A DNA stretch of 64,000 nucleotides. Origin: Sphingomonas cannabina (GTDB lineage: Bacteria; Pseudomonadota; Alphaproteobacteria; Sphingomonadales; Sphingomonadaceae). The notes beneath the pieces were generated by a model. That model was not told where the DNA came from. It made no database searches and saw only the letters and a list, made by a program, of their open reading frames with translations. Where the stretch lies: the NCBI RefSeq assembly GCF_021391395.1, contig NZ_CP090059.1:3953001-4017000 (forward strand), given 5' to 3'. Below are positions 7,288 through 18,716 of this stretch, in pieces (the stretch's first letter is position 1; each line of letters starts with the position of its first letter). Position numbers and translations under genes: made by a program.

Positions 7288-8460
7288 ATGCTGCGCGTAC
7301 TGACCCTGTCGACGCTTTTCCCCGACGCGAGCCGGCCCAATTTCGGCATCTTCGTGGAGCGCCAGACGCGGGGCCTGGCAGCGCTCCCAGACGTCGAGCT
7401 GCGCGTGGTCGCGCCGATCGGGCTGCCGCCTTTCCCGCTCGACCGGCTTGGACATTATCGTGCCCTCGCCAGTCTGCCGCGACGCGAACAATGGCGGGGG
7501 CTCGACGTGCGGCGACCGCGCTTCACGGTGCTGCCGGGCACCGGCGGGCGCTTCCATGCCGGTGCGCTGATCCGGGCGCTCACGCCGCTGTTGAGCGACA
7601 TGCGCACCGCCTTCCCTTTCGACATCATCGATACGGAATTCTTCTTTCCCGACGGGCCCGCGGCGGTCGCGCTAGGACGGCGATTCGGCGTGCCGGTGTC
7701 GATCAAGGCGCGCGGGGCCGACATCCATCATTGGGGCCATGCCCCCGCCACTGCCGCGCAGGTGGTACAGGCGGGCCGCGACGCCGACGGGCTGCTCGCG
7801 GTATCGGATGCGATGCGCGACGACATGGCCTCGCTCGGCATCCGCGCGGACAGGGTCGCCGTCCACCGCACCGGCATCGACCGCAGCCGCTTCCATCCGC
7901 GCGACCGCTGCGCCGAGAAGGCACGGCTCGGCGTCACCGGACCGCTGATCCTTTCGGTCGGGGCATTGATCCCGCGCAAAGGTCACGACGTGGTGATCGA
8001 TGCAGTAGCGCGGCTGCCCGGCACCACTCTGCTGATCGCGGGCGAAGGCCCCGAGCGGCCGGCGCTCGAGGAGCGGATCGCCGAGGCGGGTCTGGGCGAG
8101 CGGGTGCAGCTGCTCGGCGCAGTGCCGCACGGCGAGTTGCCGGCGCTGTTCGCCGCTGCCGACGTGATGGCGCTCGCCTCGGCGTCCGAAGGGCTCGCCA
8201 ACGTCTGGGTCGAGGCACTGGCCAGCGGTACGCCGATCGTGATCACCCCGGCGGGCGGGGCACGTGAGACGGTCGACCGTCCCGCCGCCGGCCGCATCGC
8301 CGAGCGCACGCCGGAGGACTTCGCCAGCGCGATCGCGGAGGTGCTGCTCGACCCGCCCGATCCGGGCGCCGTCGCCGCGGCGGCCGAGCGGTTCAGCTGG
8401 GAGACGAATGCGATGCAGTTGCGCGATCATCTCGCGCAGCTGGTGGAGGCTCGGCGATAG
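7288..8460 (+). CDS. GT4-family glycosyltransferase
   Basis: 390 residues with the GT-B fold. An N-terminal acceptor domain (MLRVLTLSTLFPDASRPNFG) includes the family-typical IKARGADI near residue 140. The donor domain contains ILSVGALIPRKGHDVVIDA and ends in the EX7E motif (E301 and E309, in EGLANVWVEALASGTP) that binds the nucleotide-sugar phosphate and ribose. It transfers a sugar from an activated donor in the cytoplasm. The acceptor is unknown. It stands alone, 4 kb from the main glycan locus. Confidence 0.9.
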   Translation: MLRVLTLSTLFPDASRPNFGIFVERQTRGLAALPDVELRVVAPIGLPPFPLDRLGHYRALASLPRREQWRGLDVRRPRFTVLPGTGGRFHAGALIRALTPLLSDMRTAFPFDIIDTEFFFPDGPAAVALGRRFGVPVSIKARGADIHHWGHAPATAAQVVQAGRDADGLLAVSDAMRDDMASLGIRADRVAVHRTGIDRSRFHPRDRCAEKARLGVTGPLILSVGALIPRKGHDVVIDAVARLPGTTLLIAGEGPERPALEERIAEAGLGERVQLLGAVPHGELPALFAAADVMALASASEGLANVWVEALASGTPIVITPAGGARETVDRPAAGRIAERTPEDFASAIAEVLLDPPDPGAVAAAAERFSWETNAMQLRDHLAQLVEARR

Positions 8461-8475
8461 GGCGGGTTGACCCCT

Positions 8476-8552
8476 CGTGCCCCTGCGAAAGCAGGAGCCC
8501 AGGCGGCAAGCGACACGCCCATGATCCAGCGCTCCTGCTTCCGCAGGAGCAC
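8476..8552. repeat. Interspersed inverted repeat, CTGCGAAAGCAG type
   Basis: Two near-perfect complementary arms (8476-8497 and 8531-8552) built on GCTCCTGCxxxxGCAGGAGC lie between convergent genes. The same element recurs at 52365-52434. Confidence 0.7.
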
Positions 8553-8557
8553 AGGCG

Positions 8558-8944
8558 CTATTTCGATTCCTGATCTAGAGAATAGAGCGCGCCGACGATC
8601 CAGCGTCCCTCGGCACGGAGCACGCCCCATGCACGCGCGGCGGCGCGGCTGTCCATCGCCTCGACGCCGATCCCCCGCGCCTCCAAGGCTGCGGTGAAAG
8701 CCGGCGACGGCCGCACCAGCGTGGCGCCGGTCCCGAGCAGGAGGAACTCGGGCACGGGATCGAGTGCGAGCACCGAAGCCACGTCCGCTTCGCCCAGCGC
8801 CTCCAGCGCCGGCGGTTCCCAGCCGTCGGCGCGCTCGGGCGTGATCAGCAGGGCACGGTAGACATTGTCGTCGATACGGAAGCCGCCGTGCGAGAAGCCG
8901 GCGATCACCGGCCCCGACGCAACAGCATTCCGGTCCATCCTCAT
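8558..8944 (-). CDS. Mth938-like domain protein
   Basis: 128 residues matching the small Mth938/NDUFAF3 fold: GFSHGGFRIDDNVYRALLI, then EFLLLGTGA and a GIGVEAMDSRAAARAWGVL core before a final beta strand. Eukaryotic relatives help assemble respiratory complex I. In alphaproteobacteria the gene commonly follows secF, as here. The ATG overlaps the secF stop (ATGA), making it the fourth gene of the Sec operon. Confidence 0.88.
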   Translation of the reverse strand: MRMDRNAVASGPVIAGFSHGGFRIDDNVYRALLITPERADGWEPPALEALGEADVASVLALDPVPEFLLLGTGATLVRPSPAFTAALEARGIGVEAMDSRAAARAWGVLRAEGRWIVGALYSLDQESK

Positions 8945-9897
8945 GGCTGTTCGGCGATCCGCTCCGCCTTGCCGCCGCTGCCCGGCGCCGGCGGCTGCGC
9001 GCGCAGGCCCAGCGTGATCAGCAGCGACGAGGAGACGTAGATCGACGAATAGGTGCCGACGATCACGCCCAGGATCATCGCCGCGGTGAAGCCGCGCAGC
9101 ACATGCCCGCCGAGGAACAGCATCGCCCCCAGCGCGAGCAGGATGGTGACCGAGGTCATCACCGTCCGCGGCAGTGTCTCGTTGACCGAGAGGTCGACGA
9201 GGTCGCTCATGCTCATGCTGCGGTACTTGCGCATGTTCTCACGAATGCGGTCGTCGATGACGATCTTGTCGTTGATCGAATAGCCTATGATCGTCAGCAC
9301 CGCGGCGACGATGGTGAGGTCGAACTCGAGCTGGGTCAGCGCGAAGAAGCCGAGCGTCATCAACAGGTCGTGCAGGATGGCGACGAAGGTCGACACGCCG
9401 AACTGCCATTCGAAGCGAAAGATCGCGAACAGCGAGATGCCGATCATCGCCAGCACCACCGCGAGGATGCCGTTGCGCACCAGCTCGCTCGAGACCTTGC
9501 CCGACACGGTCGAATAGCGGCTGAAGGTCGCGCCGGGGAATTCCTTCGCCAGCGCCTGCTCCACCGTGCGCACGACGCGGTTGGTCGCGCCTTCGTCGGC
9601 CCCGTCCTGCACCGGCAGGCGGATCGTCACCAGCCTTGGGTCGCTGAACTGCTGCAGCGTCGAGGTGCCGACGCCGAGCCGGTCGATCGTCGAGCGCACC
9701 TTGTCGATCTCCGGCGGCGATGGGAACCGCTCCTCGATCATCAGGCCGCCGACGAAGTCGACGCCGAAGTTGAGGTGTTTGACCCCGACCAGCGCCACCG
9801 ACGCGATCGACAGCAGCAGCGTGAGCCCGAACGCCCAGTAGCGCAGCCGGACGAAGCCGATGTTGGTGTTGTCGGGAACGATCTTCAGGAGGCGCAT
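8941..9897 (-). CDS. secF: Protein translocase subunit SecF
   Basis: 318 residues with six predicted membrane helices. A first helix is followed by NFGVDFVGGLMIEERF and a periplasmic domain (about residues 40-130). The helix-rich part includes GYSINDKIVIDDRIREN, the conserved SecF signature. With SecD and YajC it uses the proton motive force to help SecYEG release proteins into the periplasm. It lies 12 bp after secD and is of normal length. Confidence 0.96.
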   Translation of the reverse strand: MRLLKIVPDNTNIGFVRLRYWAFGLTLLLSIASVALVGVKHLNFGVDFVGGLMIEERFPSPPEIDKVRSTIDRLGVGTSTLQQFSDPRLVTIRLPVQDGADEGATNRVVRTVEQALAKEFPGATFSRYSTVSGKVSSELVRNGILAVVLAMIGISLFAIFRFEWQFGVSTFVAILHDLLMTLGFFALTQLEFDLTIVAAVLTIIGYSINDKIVIDDRIRENMRKYRSMSMSDLVDLSVNETLPRTVMTSVTILLALGAMLFLGGHVLRGFTAAMILGVIVGTYSSIYVSSSLLITLGLRAQPPAPGSGGKAERIAEQP

Positions 9898-9909
9898 GAC
9901 GTCTCGGCC

Positions 9910-11511
9910 TCAGATATTGATGTCGGTCGGGCGATTCTTGCGAATCCACAGCGCGACCAGCATGCGGGTGAAGGTGACGGCGGTGAACACCGAGGTGGCG
10001 ATGCCGATCAGCAGCACGACGGCGAAGCCCTTGACCGGCCCGGAGCCCATCAGCAGCATCACCAGGCCCGAGATGGCGTGGGTCATGTTCGCCTCGAAGA
10101 TGGTGCGGCTCGCTTCCTTGTAACCGAGCTCGACGGCCTGGACGACGCTGCGCCCACGCCGTCGCTCTTCGCGGATGCGCTCGTTGATCAGCACGTTGGC
10201 GTCGACCGCGGTGCCGATCGTCAGCACGAAGCCGGCGATGCCGGGCAGCGTCAGCGTCGCGCTGATGATCGCCATCGCCGCCAGGATCACGAACACGTTG
10301 ATGATGACGGCGAGGTTCGCATAGACGCCGAACCGGCCATAGGTCACCAGCATGAAGGCGACCACCGCCGCCGCCGCCACCGCGGAGGCGAGGATGCCGG
10401 CGCGGATCGAATCCTGGCCGAGGTCCGGTCCGACGGTGCTCTCGTCGACCACCTTGAGGTCCACCGGCAGCTTGCCCGATCGCAGCGCGATCGCGAGCTC
10501 GTTCGCCGACTGGACGCTGAAGCCGCCGCGGATCTGCGCGCGGCCGCCCATGATCGCCTCGTCGATGTTGGGGGCGGAGATCACCTGGTTGTCGACGATG
10601 ATCGCGAACGGCTTGTTCACATTCTCCTGCGTCACCCGGGCGAAGCGGCGGCCGCCCTCGCCGTTGAAGGTGATCGCGACCACCGGCTGGCCGTTCTGCT
10701 GATCGAACTCCTGCCGCGCGTCGGCGAGCTGGTCGCCCGAGATCACCGTCGAGCGCTTGAGCGCGATCTTGCGCTGGCCGCTGGGATCGTCGGCGAAGGG
10801 CAGGATCACGTCGCCGATCGGCGCGATGCCCTGCGCCACCTGCTGCGGATCGGCGTTGACGTCGACCAGCTTGAACTCGAGCTTGGCGGTCTTGCCGAGC
10901 AGGTCCTTCAGCGCCTGCGGGTCCTGGAGGCCAGGCACCTGCACGACGATGCGATCGGTTCCCTGGCGGATGATGGTCGGCTCGCGCGTGCCCAGTTCAT
11001 CGATGCGGCGGCGGACCACTTCGGTGGCGACGCTCATTGCGCGGTCGACTTCCTGGGCGAGCCCCGCCTTGGTCGGCGTCAGTACGAAGCGGGTCGAATC
11101 GACCACCTCGACGTCCCATTCGCGCTGGCCGGTCATGCCGACGCCGCTGCCGACGATGCCGAGCAGCCGCTCGCGCGCGGCGTCGACCTGGCTCGGGTCC
11201 CGTACCATGAAGCTCAGCTTGCCATCGCGGCCGGAGATGTCGCCGATCGCGATGGTCGGATTGCCCCGCCGCATCTCGGTCGCGATCTGGTCGCGCATGG
11301 TTTCGATCTTCGCGGCGGCGACGTCGTTGGTGTCAGCCTCGAGCAGCAGATAGCTGCCGCCCGCGAGGTCGAGCCCCAGGTTGATGCGCGGCAGGTTTAC
11401 CGGCGACTGGCTGACGATACGCTCCGGCAGCAGGCTCGGGATCGCGAGCAATACCGCGATCAGCAGGACGCCGACGATCCCGGTGATCTTCCAGCGGGGA
11501 AAGTCGAGCAT
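9910..11511 (-). CDS. secD: Protein translocase subunit SecD
   Basis: 533 residues, normal for SecD. TM1 near residues 7-25 is followed by LPRINLGLDLAGGSYLLLEAD (the D1 motif), a large periplasmic domain with TDRIVVQVPGLQDP, and five C-terminal helices including GTAVDANVLINERIREE, the proton-path signature. It forms the SecDF complex with the next gene. The start codon shares a base with the yajC stop (TGATG). Confidence 0.96.
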   Translation of the reverse strand: MLDFPRWKITGIVGVLLIAVLLAIPSLLPERIVSQSPVNLPRINLGLDLAGGSYLLLEADTNDVAAAKIETMRDQIATEMRRGNPTIAIGDISGRDGKLSFMVRDPSQVDAARERLLGIVGSGVGMTGQREWDVEVVDSTRFVLTPTKAGLAQEVDRAMSVATEVVRRRIDELGTREPTIIRQGTDRIVVQVPGLQDPQALKDLLGKTAKLEFKLVDVNADPQQVAQGIAPIGDVILPFADDPSGQRKIALKRSTVISGDQLADARQEFDQQNGQPVVAITFNGEGGRRFARVTQENVNKPFAIIVDNQVISAPNIDEAIMGGRAQIRGGFSVQSANELAIALRSGKLPVDLKVVDESTVGPDLGQDSIRAGILASAVAAAAVVAFMLVTYGRFGVYANLAVIINVFVILAAMAIISATLTLPGIAGFVLTIGTAVDANVLINERIREERRRGRSVVQAVELGYKEASRTIFEANMTHAISGLVMLLMGSGPVKGFAVVLLIGIATSVFTAVTFTRMLVALWIRKNRPTDINI

Positions 11512-11852
11512 CAGTCGTTCGCGGGCTTGGCGCCGCCCAGCGGCGTGATCTCGGCGATAGTCGCCTTGACGACGCGCACCTTGACGGTGGGGGCGATCTC
11601 GACCTCGACGAAGCGGTCCTCGACCTTGGTCACCTTGCCGACGACGCCGCCCGCGGTGACGACCTGATCGCCCTTCTTGACCGCCTGAATCGCGTTCTGC
11701 AGCTCCTTCATCCGGCGCTGCTGCGGACGGATCATCAGGAAGTAGAAGGCGATGAAGATGAGGACGAGCGGCGCCATCGAGATGATGGTGGCGAGTCCGC
11801 CGTCAGCGGAAGCGCCGCCTGCGGCCTGGGCATAAGCTGGGGGAATGAACAT
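11511..11852 (-). CDS. yajC: Preprotein translocase subunit YajC
   Basis: 113 residues. A short export-like start (MFIPPAYAQAAGG) precedes one membrane helix, then FYFLMIRPQQRRMKE and the soluble GDQVVTAGGVVGKVTKV core typical of YajC. The start at MFIPP is chosen over upstream in-frame codons because the family begins there. It is the first gene of the yajC-secD-secF operon. The 150 bp upstream, towards tRNA-Pro, contains no recognised element. Confidence 0.94.
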   Translation of the reverse strand: MFIPPAYAQAAGGASADGGLATIISMAPLVLIFIAFYFLMIRPQQRRMKELQNAIQAVKKGDQVVTAGGVVGKVTKVEDRFVEVEIAPTVKVRVVKATIAEITPLGGAKPAND

Positions 11853-12008
11853 GGCTCTCGCGTGGATAGGGGCCCCGCCGGGCGGATCGCCCGGACTTAT
11901 CCGGCGCCAGCTAACACCGGATCGCCGCGCGCGCAACGGCGACGCTTGCATCGCGGCGAGACGCGGCCTAAGTGGCGCGGCCTCGGGGCCCGCCCCGAGA
12001 CCCATGGT

Positions 12009-12085
12009 CGGGGCGTAGCGCAGCCTGGTAGCGCATCACACTGGGGGTGTGGGGGTCGCAGGTTCGAATCCTGTCGCCCCGACCA
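12009..12085 (+). tRNA. tRNA-Pro (anticodon GGG)
   Basis: A complete 77-nt cloverleaf. The acceptor CGGGGCG (12009-12015) pairs with CGCCCCG (12075-12081), the D arm has GCGC pairing, and the anticodon stem TCACA/TGTGG encloses loop CTGGGGG with anticodon GGG. The T arm carries GGTTCGAATCC. Discriminator A and an encoded CCA follow. It reads proline CCC and CCU codons. Confidence 0.95.
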
Positions 12086-12113
12086 GTTTCACGATGGTGA
12101 CGGTTTCTTCAAG

Positions 12114-12253
12114 CTCCTCCCCGGGACGGGGAGGGGGACCAAGTCGCGCAGCGGCTTGGTGGAGGGGGCCCGCCGCAAAGGGCGTTCCGGGATGAGAGCC
12201 CCCTCCACCACCGGCCTGCGGCTGGCGGTCCCCCTCCGCGTTCCGGGGAGGAG
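12114..12253. repeat. Intergenic inverted-repeat element, CCTCCCCGG type
   Basis: Outer arms begin CTCCTCCCCGG and end CCGGGGAGGAG, with nested GGGGGACC/GGTCCCCC and GGAGGGGGC/GCCCCCTCC pairs. It sits between the tRNA and the convergent glycan operon and is followed by TTTGTTTTT, so it can serve as a terminator. Related copies are at 41088 and 49145. Confidence 0.75.
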
Positions 12254-12261
12254 TTTGTTTT

Positions 12262-14336
<2,075 letters not shown>

Positions 14337-14340
<4 letters not shown>

Positions 14341-15425
14341 GCCGCCTCCCTCGCACGCGCGGCGTGGCTGCGGAGGATCGCGTCGACCTCCGCCCCGCGC
14401 AGCGCATAGCTGTGCTCGGACAGGACGCGGGCGAGCGCCGCCCTGCCGATCGCGCGGGCGCGCTCGGGGGTGAGCGCGGCGAGCAGGTCGGCGACATCCT
14501 GTCCGTCGCGGGCGACCAGCACCTCGGCGTCGGGCTTGAGGAACAGCTCGATGCCTTCCCAGGCGTCGGTGATGAGGCAGGCGGCGGCGCCGGCTGCCTC
14601 GAACACGCGCGTCGCCGGGGAGAAGCCGATGTGCGCCATCGAATCGCGCGCGACGTTGAGCACCGCCAGCGGGGTGCTGTTGAGCGCGTTGTGGTCGGCG
14701 GTGCCGACATGCCCCAGGCGGCGGACGTTGCCGGGCATGGGCTTGTCGTCCCAGCCGTTGCCGCCGAGCAGGAACGTGCGACCGGGCAGCAAGGCGGCCG
14801 GCCTGAGGAAGAACTCCTCCACCCGCGCCTCGCGGTCAGGCAGCCGGTTGGCGAGGAAGGCAAGGTCCGAGGCGAAGCGCCCGTCGCGCGGCACCGGATA
14901 ATGGGTCACGGGATCGAGCGCGTTGTAGACGGGTACGCAGTGCGCGGCGCCGAATCCCCGGTAGGCCTCCACCACCGGCGGGCCGCCGCCGTAGGTCAGC
15001 ACCATGTCCAGCTCCGGCAGCGCCCGGCGCACCGGATGCGAGGCGTCGGCGCGCATCTCGTCGAGCGTGGCGGCGGCGTCGACGTCCCAGAACAGGCGGA
15101 TCGCGTCCGGGCGGGTGCGGGCCAGGATGCCCTCCAGCAGCTCGCGGTCGAACACGCCGACGCCGCTCGCCTTGACGACGACGTCCGCCGCGCCCGCCTC
15201 GGCGAGCACCGACTCCAGCCCCTCGGCGGTGGCCGGGTAGACGACGACGCGCGCCCACATCGGCGGGTCGATGTCGCGGTGCCGCTGGCGGTCGAAGGCG
15301 TCGGGCTCGTAGAAGCTGATGTCGTAGCCGCGTCCCGCGAGCGCCCTCAGGATGCCGCGGTAATAGGTGGCGGCGCCGTTCCAGTAGGAGGACAACAGGC
15401 TCGATCCGTAGAAGGCGATCTTCAT
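14337..15425 (-). CDS. CgeB-like glycosyltransferase
   Basis: 362 residues starting MKIAFYGSSLLSSYWNGAAT, where the motif S-x-x-x-G-x-x-T/A-x-x-Y-R-G recurs in all three CgeB-like proteins here. A DUF3880-like first half is followed by a Glyco_trans_1_2 domain with SPATRVFEAAGAAACLITDA. The family is named after a Bacillus spore-coat maturation protein and transfers sugars from nucleotide donors. ATGA overlaps join it to both neighbours. A longer upstream frame overlaps the previous gene and is rejected. Confidence 0.87.
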
Positions 15426-16528
15426 GCGGCATTCCTTGCTGGAGCGGCGAGGCGGGCGGCGATGGCGAGCAGCTCGTCGACCCGGTGCGCGCAGCTGTGG
15501 CGGGCGCGGATCGTCTCCAGGCCGTGCGCAATCAGCGATGAGCGCAGGTCCGGATCGTCGCGGAGAGCGGCGAGATGGCGGGTCATCTCCGCGCCATCGC
15601 GGGCGACGAGATAGTCGGTGCCGGGGCGGAACAGCCCCTCGGCATCCTCCCACGGCGCCGAGAGCAGCGGGATGCCGCAGGCAAGCGCCTCGAACACGCG
15701 GATCGTCGGGATGCCGGGCAGGATGGTCGCATAATAGCGGCGCGGGACATGGACGGTGACGAGGTGGCGCGCGAAGATCTCCGGCGCGCGGGCGTTGGGC
15801 GCCCAGCCACGATAGCGCGCGCCGTGGCGTGCGAGCGCCGCCAGCGCCGCGGCGGGATAGCGCACGCCGTAGATGTCGAGCGGCAGGCCGGCCTCCTCGG
15901 CGGGGCGCAGCAGGAAGGCGGCGATCTCCTCGCTGCGCTCGCCGTCGCCCCAGTTGCCGATCCACACCAGTCCCTGGCGGCGTCCCTCCTCCGCCGGCGG
16001 ATGGAAGCGGCGGAGGTCCGCGGCCTCGTGCCAGACCCACACCCGCTCGCCCCAGCCCCAGCGGCGATAGACCTCCGCCAGCGCCTCGCCGAAGGCGAGC
16101 ACGCCGTCATAGGCGGAGAGGTCGTAGGCGCGCATCTCCTTGGGTGCGCTGACGGCGCGATGGTGGGTGTCGTGGAACAGCAGGGTGAAGCGCCCGCCGG
16201 CCGCACGCAGCCGGCCCACTTCAGCGACCAGCGCCGGCTCGTTCCATTCGTGGACGATGACGAGATCGGCGCCGTCGACCTGTTCGGCGAGGTCGGCATC
16301 CTTGGCCAGCACGGTCGAGCTCAGCTTGGGATAGGCGCGACGATAGGGCTCCAGCCCCTGCTCGCCATGGTCGGCGAGAAGGTTGGCGAGGCTCCACGCG
16401 CCCTCGGGCTCGAACACCCGCACGTCGTGGCCGCGCGCGATCAGCTCGGTCAGCACGCCGCGCAGGAAATGGGCGTTGCCGTGGTTCCAGCAGGACGCAA
16501 GCGAATGGGTGAAATAGACGATCCTCAT
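15422..16528 (-). CDS. CgeB-like glycosyltransferase
   Basis: 368 residues starting MRIVYFTHSLASCWNHGNAH, with the same two-domain organisation as the downstream neighbours. The C-terminal domain carries PTIRVFEALACGIPLLSAPW, the donor-binding loop. It is most similar by eye to the other two CgeB-like enzymes, so the three probably add successive sugars in one pathway. It overlaps both flanking genes by 4 nt. Confidence 0.87.
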   Translation of the reverse strand: MRIVYFTHSLASCWNHGNAHFLRGVLTELIARGHDVRVFEPEGAWSLANLLADHGEQGLEPYRRAYPKLSSTVLAKDADLAEQVDGADLVIVHEWNEPALVAEVGRLRAAGGRFTLLFHDTHHRAVSAPKEMRAYDLSAYDGVLAFGEALAEVYRRWGWGERVWVWHEAADLRRFHPPAEEGRRQGLVWIGNWGDGERSEEIAAFLLRPAEEAGLPLDIYGVRYPAAALAALARHGARYRGWAPNARAPEIFARHLVTVHVPRRYYATILPGIPTIRVFEALACGIPLLSAPWEDAEGLFRPGTDYLVARDGAEMTRHLAALRDDPDLRSSLIAHGLETIRARHSCAHRVDELLAIAARLAAPARNAA

Positions 16529-17625
16529 GCCGCCACCCTCCTTCCGGCCGGATGGTGCGCGAGCAGGCGCGCGTAGAGCCGCAGCATCGCTTCCGCCATC
16601 GCATCGGCGGTGTAGCGTGCGGCGCGCTCGCGGGCGGCGGCGCCGAGGCGATGACGGCGGTCGGCGTCGCCGATCACGCTTTCGATCGCGCGGGTCCAGC
16701 CGGCCTCGTCCTCTCCGGCGACGAACAGCGCGGCCCCGTCCCACAGCTCGCGGAACACGGGCATGTCGGACAGCACCAGCGCCGATCCCGCGGCGGCCGC
16801 CTCCAGCACGGCAAGCCCGAACGGCTCGAACCGCGCGGCGGAGACGAACACTGGCCGGCAGGCGAGCTGCCGTGCCATGCCGGTGGCATCGAGCGAGCCG
16901 AGCAGGTGGAGGTGCCGGAGGTCGGCGGCTTCGCCATGCGGACCGGCAATCGGGCCTGCCGCGTGGAACGGCACCGCCAGCCGCGCCGCGACCCGATCCA
17001 GCAGCGCGGCGTTCTTGGCGCGATCCCAGAGGCGGCCGGCGGTGAAGACGCAGTCCTGCATCGCGCCATTGGCCATCGGCGCGAAGGCGCGGCCGTTGTG
17101 GACCACCGCGGGCACGCGCGGCAGTCCGTAGAGGCGCGCCACCATGCGGGCATAGCCGGCGCTCGGCGCCGCCACCGCATGGGCGGCGCGCAGCCCCTCC
17201 CCGGTCAGCGAGCGGTGCCAGTGGAATTCGCGCGGCAGCGGCTCGCCGGAGCAGGTCGCCTGCCACCAGGTCGAGACGCAGCCGTGCGCGACGGCGAGCA
17301 CCGGCACCGGCGGCGGCGCGGCGGCGCCGAGCGAGGGCATGTTGAGCTGGACGAGGTCGACATGCTCGTCACCGGCCAGCTCGGCGATCGCCGCGCCGGC
17401 GGCGAGGATCGGCGCGGGGCCGTCGCTCAGCCAGTCGAGCGGCAGGCCGGTCTCGACCAGCCGCGCGCCCGGAATGGCCGCCGCCTCGGCACGCTGCACT
17501 GCGGACGGTGGAGGCCCCAGCAGCGCGATCACCGTCTCGACCTCGCGGCCGCCGAGCGCACGGGCGAGGTCGGTGGCATATTGCCAGACCCCGCCAACCG
17601 CATCGGCGGTGAGCAGGATGCGCAT
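16525..17625 (-). CDS. GT4-family glycosyltransferase
   Basis: 366 residues. MRILLTADAVGGVWQYATDL is typical of GT4 enzymes with a nucleotide-sugar donor domain, and FVSAARFEPFGLAVLEAAAAG contains the EX7E pair. An alternative GTG start 12 nt upstream would give the 4-nt GTGA overlap used elsewhere in this operon. Neither start has a strong ribosome site. It is the first transferase after the two SDR genes. Confidence 0.88.
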   Translation of the reverse strand: MRILLTADAVGGVWQYATDLARALGGREVETVIALLGPPPSAVQRAEAAAIPGARLVETGLPLDWLSDGPAPILAAGAAIAELAGDEHVDLVQLNMPSLGAAAPPPVPVLAVAHGCVSTWWQATCSGEPLPREFHWHRSLTGEGLRAAHAVAAPSAGYARMVARLYGLPRVPAVVHNGRAFAPMANGAMQDCVFTAGRLWDRAKNAALLDRVAARLAVPFHAAGPIAGPHGEAADLRHLHLLGSLDATGMARQLACRPVFVSAARFEPFGLAVLEAAAAGSALVLSDMPVFRELWDGAALFVAGEDEAGWTRAIESVIGDADRRHRLGAAARERAARYTADAMAEAMLRLYARLLAHHPAGRRVAA

Positions 17626-17633
17626 CCGCCCGC

Positions 17634-18716
17634 TCACAGCGCCGCCGCCGTGCGGAGCGGGACGACGCGCGGCTCCTCGTTCGGGAGGGTGATGCCGCGC
17701 TGCTCCGCCAGCCATTGCGCAAGCCGGGCGACGCCCCGGCGCCACGGCACCTTGGGCCCGAGCGCCAGCTCCTGCTGCGCGGCGCCGGTGTCGGCGACGA
17801 AGTAGCGCTGGTCGCCCGCGCGCCACTCGGCGTTGTCACAGGCGACGTCACGCTCGACCAGGCTCGCGATATGGTCGAGCAGCGTCACCAGGCTCACCGC
17901 ATTGCCGGGCCCGCCGCCCAGGTTGAAGGCGCGCCCCGCGACGCGGTCGATCCGGCGCCAGGCGGCGAGATAGGCCTCGACGGCATTGGAGACGTCGAGG
18001 ATGTCGCGCACCTGATAGCCGTCGCCGTAGATGGTGACCGGCTGGCCCTCCAGCGCGCGGATCAAGAAGTGCGCGACCCAACCCTGGTCCTCGGTGCCCA
18101 TCTGGCGCTGGCCGTAGATGCAGCTCATCCGCAGCACCGCGGTCGGCAGGCCGAAGCTGCGGGCATGATCGAGCACATATTGGTCGGCCGCGCCCTTCGA
18201 GCAGCCATAGGGCGTGTGGAAGTCGAGCGGCCGGTCCTCGCCGATGCCGTTGGCGCGGATCGCCGGATCGGCGGGCACATAGCCGCGCGCGGTGCGGGTG
18301 AAGGCGAGGTCGCCGAGATCGCCGTAGACCTTGTTGGTCGAGGCGAAGACCAGCGGGATGCGCCGGCCGCTCTCGCGCACGGCCTCCAGCAGGTTGAGCG
18401 TGCCGAGCACGTTCACCTCGAAGTCCTCGCGCGGATCGGCGAGGCTGGTGGTGACCGCGACCTGCGCGGCCATGTGGAACACCGCCCCCGCCTCGCGCAC
18501 GGCGCGGGCGAGCTCGCGCCGGTCGCGGATGTCGGCGATCACCTCGACGATGCGGCCGGGATGGCTCTGCTTGAGCCAGGCGAGGTTGGTCTCGACACCG
18601 GGCCGCAGCAGCGCGTCGTAGACGATCACCCGATGCCCCTCGGCGGCGAGCCGGTCGGCGATGTTCGAGCCGATGAAGCCGGCGCCGCCGGTGACGAGGA
18701 TCGGCGCGCCGCTCAT
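17634..18716 (-). CDS. NAD-dependent sugar epimerase, CDP-paratose 2-epimerase-like
   Basis: 360 residues, extended SDR. The nucleotide-binding motif GGAGFIGSNI is followed by FASTNKVYGD, catalytic YGCSK (Tyr-x-x-x-Lys), IYGDGYQVRDILDV and FNLGGGPGNAVSL. The STNKVYGD and NLGGGPxNxxSL signatures are those seen in CDP-paratose/tyvelose epimerases (RfbE-like). The true substrate is unknown. It makes an activated sugar for the downstream transferases. The ATG overlaps the preceding stop (ATGA). Confidence 0.85.
   Translation of the reverse strand: MSGAPILVTGGAGFIGSNIADRLAAEGHRVIVYDALLRPGVETNLAWLKQSHPGRIVEVIADIRDRRELARAVREAGAVFHMAAQVAVTTSLADPREDFEVNVLGTLNLLEAVRESGRRIPLVFASTNKVYGDLGDLAFTRTARGYVPADPAIRANGIGEDRPLDFHTPYGCSKGAADQYVLDHARSFGLPTAVLRMSCIYGQRQMGTEDQGWVAHFLIRALEGQPVTIYGDGYQVRDILDVSNAVEAYLAAWRRIDRVAGRAFNLGGGPGNAVSLVTLLDHIASLVERDVACDNAEWRAGDQRYFVADTGAAQQELALGPKVPWRRGVARLAQWLAEQRGITLPNEEPRVVPLRTAAAL

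Noticed and set aside
8476..8552. Possible CRISPR repeats
   Set aside because: The elements are single inverted repeats, not arrays of direct repeats with spacers. No cas genes are present.
9103..11667. An 854-codon plus-strand frame
   Set aside because: It lies opposite secF and secD and has the His/Asp/Arg-rich composition of an antisense shadow.
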